From Methylibium sp031393925 (GTDB lineage Bacteria; Pseudomonadota; Gammaproteobacteria; Burkholderiales; Burkholderiaceae_C): a DNA stretch of 14,672 nucleotides. The stretch lies in assembly GCF_031393925.1 (NCBI RefSeq), contig NZ_JANMWL010000110.1, forward strand, positions 1 to 14,672, given 5' to 3'. The stretch's first letter is position 1, and every line of letters begins with the position of its first letter. Below, one piece after another: positions 12,090 through 14,672 of the stretch. Made by a program: the position numbers and the translations under genes. The notes under the pieces were generated by a model, which saw only the letters and a list, made by a program, of their open reading frames with translations, made no database searches and was not told where the DNA came from.

Positions 12090-14672
12090 TCACCCCGAGT
12101 TGCGCAAGCCCGCCGCCACGCCATTGATCGACATGTGGATGCCGCGTTGCACCCGTGCGTGCAACTCGTCCGCCTTGGCGCCTGACTCCTGCTGCGCGCG
12201 GTAGCGCCGCATCAGCTCGACCTGCAGGTGGTTGAGCGGGTCGAGGTAGGGCCGGCGGTGCTCGATGGCGCGCGCCAGCGACGGGTCGGCCGCCAGGCGC
12301 GAGGCTTGGCCGGTGATGGTGGCCAGCGCCTCCTGCGTGCGCCGCCATTCCGCCTCGACCCTGCCGAAGATCTTCTTGGCCATGCGCCGCTCGGGTACCA
12401 GCTCGGCGTAGCGCGCCGCGACCGCCAGGTCGCTCTTGGCCAGCACCATGTCCATGTTGGACAGCAAGGTGCGAAAGAACGGCCACTGCCTGTTCATCTG
12501 CGCCAGCAGCGCGACCCCGCTCTCGCGCCCCTGCGCAAAGTCCGACAGCAACCGCTCCACCGCCGCGCCGAAGCCGTACCACCCCGGCAGCGCCACGCGG
12601 CATTGGCCCCAGCTGAAGCTCCAGGGAATGGCGCGCAGGTTGTCGATCGAGCGCGCGGGCGCGCCTTCCTTGGGCCGTGCGGCGGGCCGCGAGCCGATGT
12701 TCAGCTCGGCGATCTCGCGGATCGGCGTGGCCGCAAAGAAATAGTCGCCAAAGCCCGGCGTCTCGTAGACCAGCGCGCGGTAGGCGGCCATGCTGTGCTC
12801 CGACAACGCGGCGGCGGCGTCCAGAAAGCGCTGCGGCACCTTGCGCGTCGGCCGCAACAAACTGGCTTCCAAGGTGGCGGCCACCAGCGTCTCGAGGTTG
12901 CGCCGCCCGATCTGCGGGTTGCCGTACTTGGAGGCGATCACCTCGCCCTGCTCGGTCAGGCGCAGTTGGCCGTGTACCGTGCCCGCCGGCTGCGCCAGGA
13001 TGGCCTGGTAGCTCGGCCCGCCGCCGCGCCCGTGAAACAGGCGCAAGCGAATGCCGTGCTCGGCTTGCAGCGGCGCAAAGAAATCCACCAGCGCGATCTC
13101 GGCGCGGTAGAGCTCCCAGTTGCTGGTGAAGAAGCCGCCGTCCTTGTTGCTGTCGGAATAGCCCAGCATCACGTCTTGCTCGCCGCCGGAGGCACGCAGC
13201 ATTTGCACGATGCCCGGCAGGCCGTAGAAGCCGCGCATGATGGCGGCCGCCTGCCGCAGATCGGCGATGGTCTCGAACAGCGGCACGACGATCAGCTCGG
13301 CGCGCGCCTGGTGCTCGCCCGTGCCGCTGAGCACCCCCGTCAGCAGCCCGGCTTCTTTCTGCAGCAGCAGCACCTCGAGCAGGTCGCTCACCGCCTCGGT
13401 GTGAGAAATGATGCAGTGGCGAATGGCCTCTGGTCCAAAGCGCGCCCGCAGCTCGCGTGCGGCCTCGAACACCGCCAGCTCGCCCTCGGCCTGCGCGCTG
13501 TAGACGGCGCCGCGCACGCGCAGGCTGCGCGCGTCGTTCAGCAGCGCCAGCAGCCGCTCGACCTTGGCGGCCTCGGGCAGCGAGGCGTAGTCGGCCTCGA
13601 TGCGCGCCACGCGCATCAGCTCGGCGAGCACCGCCTCGTGCTGGTCGGAGCTTTGCCGCAGGTCGACGGTGGCGAGCTGAAAACCGAACACCTGCACCGC
13701 GCGGATCAAAGGCCGCAAACGCCCGACCGCGAGCGCCGCGCCGCTGTGGCCCGCCAGCGAGGTCTCGACGGTGCGCAGGTCGTCGAGCAGCGCACCCGCG
13801 CCCGGGTAGGGCGCGGAGGGCGCTGCCGCATGGCGCAGCGCCTCGGTGCCGGTGAGCGCGTGCAAGGTGCCGGCCAGGCGCGCGTAGACGCCGATCAGCG
13901 CGCGCCGGTAGGGCTCGTCGAGCCGGTGCTCGCTGAAGTCGCCGGAGCGCTCGGCGAGCGCCTGCAAAGCCGGTGTCACCGGCACCAGCAGGGCCGACAT
14001 CGACAGCTCGGCGCCCAGCTCGTGGACCTCGGTCAGGTAGAAGCGCAGCGCGGTCTCGGCATGGCGCGCGAGCGACAGGCGCAGCGTGTCGGCACCCACG
14101 TTCGGGTTGCCGTCGCGGTCGCCGCCGATCCAGTTGCCCATGCGCAGGAACGGCGGCAGCTCGAGCCCGCCCAGGCGCTGCTCGAGCTCGGCGTAGAGGC
14201 GCGGCACCTCGCGCAGGAAGGTGCTCTGGTAGTAGGACAGCACGTTGTTGATCTCGTCGGCCACGCTCAGCTTGGAGGTGCGCAGCAGCCGCGTTTGCCA
14301 CAACTGCTGCACGCGCGCGCGCAGCATGGCCTCGTTGGCCGCACGCTCGCGCTCGGTGACCAGCGATTCGCGCGCGCCGATCAGCACGCTGACGGCGCGC
14401 TCCGCGTCGAGCACGCTCTTCCTCTGCACCTCGGTCGGGTGGGCCGTGAGCACCGGCGAGATGTAGGCCTGCGCGAGCAGCGCCGCCACGTCCGAGGGCT
14501 GCAGGCCGGCCTTGGCCAGGCGGGCCATGCAAGTCGCGAGCGAGCCGTCCTCGGGCTGGTTGCGCCGCTCCTGCGCCTGCAGCCGGCGCACGTGGTGGTT
14601 GTCTTCGGCCAGGTTGGCGAGGTGCGAGAAATAGCTGAAGGCGCGCACCACCGACACGGCCTGCTCGACCGA
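12090..14672 (-). CDS. ppc: Phosphoenolpyruvate carboxylase (N-terminus beyond window edge)
   Basis: Carboxylates phosphoenolpyruvate with bicarbonate to oxaloacetate, replenishing the citric acid cycle in the cytosol. About 860 residues are visible and the frame is open to the edge, so roughly the first 50-90 residues are missing; any apparent start near 14657 is internal. Hallmarks in order: catalytic His in TAHPTEVQRKS, GNWIGGDRDGNPNV, the VDLRQSSDQH region, GYSDSNKDGG, the Arg/Gly loop FHGRGGGPSYQAI, GEVIASKYGNPQIG, IPWSFSWGQCR, and the conserved C-terminal end GVAAGLRNSG, close to the family's usual terminal Asn-Thr-Gly. The catalytic region and C-terminus are complete. It converges with the ketosynthase gene, and the short gap shows no strong terminator. 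Confidence 0.97.
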   Translation of the reverse strand, partial: SVEQAVSVVRAFSYFSHLANLAEDNHHVRRLQAQERRNQPEDGSLATCMARLAKAGLQPSDVAALLAQAYISPVLTAHPTEVQRKSVLDAERAVSVLIGARESLVTERERAANEAMLRARVQQLWQTRLLRTSKLSVADEINNVLSYYQSTFLREVPRLYAELEQRLGGLELPPFLRMGNWIGGDRDGNPNVGADTLRLSLARHAETALRFYLTEVHELGAELSMSALLVPVTPALQALAERSGDFSEHRLDEPYRRALIGVYARLAGTLHALTGTEALRHAAAPSAPYPGAGALLDDLRTVETSLAGHSGAALAVGRLRPLIRAVQVFGFQLATVDLRQSSDQHEAVLAELMRVARIEADYASLPEAAKVERLLALLNDARSLRVRGAVYSAQAEGELAVFEAARELRARFGPEAIRHCIISHTEAVSDLLEVLLLQKEAGLLTGVLSGTGEHQARAELIVVPLFETIADLRQAAAIMRGFYGLPGIVQMLRASGGEQDVMLGYSDSNKDGGFFTSNWELYRAEIALVDFFAPLQAEHGIRLRLFHGRGGGPSYQAILAQPAGTVHGQLRLTEQGEVIASKYGNPQIGRRNLETLVAATLEASLLRPTRKVPQRFLDAAAALSEHSMAAYRALVYETPGFGDYFFAATPIREIAELNIGSRPAARPKEGAPARSIDNLRAIPWSFSWGQCRVALPGWYGFGAAVERLLSDFAQGRESGVALLAQMNRQWPFFRTLLSNMDMVLAKSDLAVAARYAELVPERRMAKKIFGRVEAEWRRTQEALATITGQASRLAADPSLARAIEHRRPYLDPLNHLQVELMRRYRAQQESGAKADELHARVQRGIHMSINGVAAGLRNSG

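Noticed and set aside
10735..14532. 1265-residue minus-strand open frame crossing the ketosynthase gene and ppc
   Set aside because: It runs out of frame through ppc and antisense to the ketosynthase, both of which have complete family motifs. High GC makes stop codons rare.

Overview
The window looks like chromosomal DNA of a high-GC betaproteobacterium of the order Burkholderiales, most likely family Comamonadaceae (Variovorax/Ramlibacter/Polaromonas type). The basis is the GC-rich coding style, the pyrG-kdsA pairing, protein sequences that read as betaproteobacterial, and a C-rich intergenic hairpin repeat of a kind I associate with that family. The genus is inference. No rRNA, tRNA, CRISPR array or insertion sequence was seen.

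Left block (60-7182, all minus strand), read in transcription order: mutS (DNA mismatch repair), an Anbu-type proteasome-like protein, an alpha/beta hydrolase, then pyrG (CTP synthase) and kdsA (Kdo-8-phosphate synthase). mutS/Anbu and pyrG/kdsA overlap by ATGA, and Anbu/hydrolase share one base, so these are tightly coupled transcription units. pyrG has its own perfect TATAAT -10 box. Its start region lies behind a perfect 10-bp hairpin that covers the Shine-Dalgarno-like sequence. A GC-rich repeat occurs at least three times: at the left edge, between the hydrolase and pyrG, and, remarkably, in frame inside mutS. In mutS it adds about 45 residues and a run of ten G/C bases that could make the gene prone to slippage.

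Middle block (7490-12015): a two-component system (sensor kinase and OmpR-type regulator, minus strand) diverges from a three-gene operon on the plus strand. The operon encodes an alpha/beta hydrolase with a Cys instead of Ser nucleophile, an acyl carrier protein and a NodE/FabF-like ketosynthase. Between the two units lies a direct repeat TTCAGAT-N4-TTCAGAT with an 11-bp period, the geometry of an OmpR/PhoB-family operator. I read this as a self-contained regulated acyl-synthesis module that borrows reductases and malonyl-ACP from primary fatty acid synthesis. Its product is unknown to me. It is the best candidate here for an undescribed system.

Right block (12090 to the edge, minus strand): phosphoenolpyruvate carboxylase, convergent with the ketosynthase and cut by the window edge so that its N-terminus is missing.

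The only stretch over 300 bases without a confident gene is 7183-7489.
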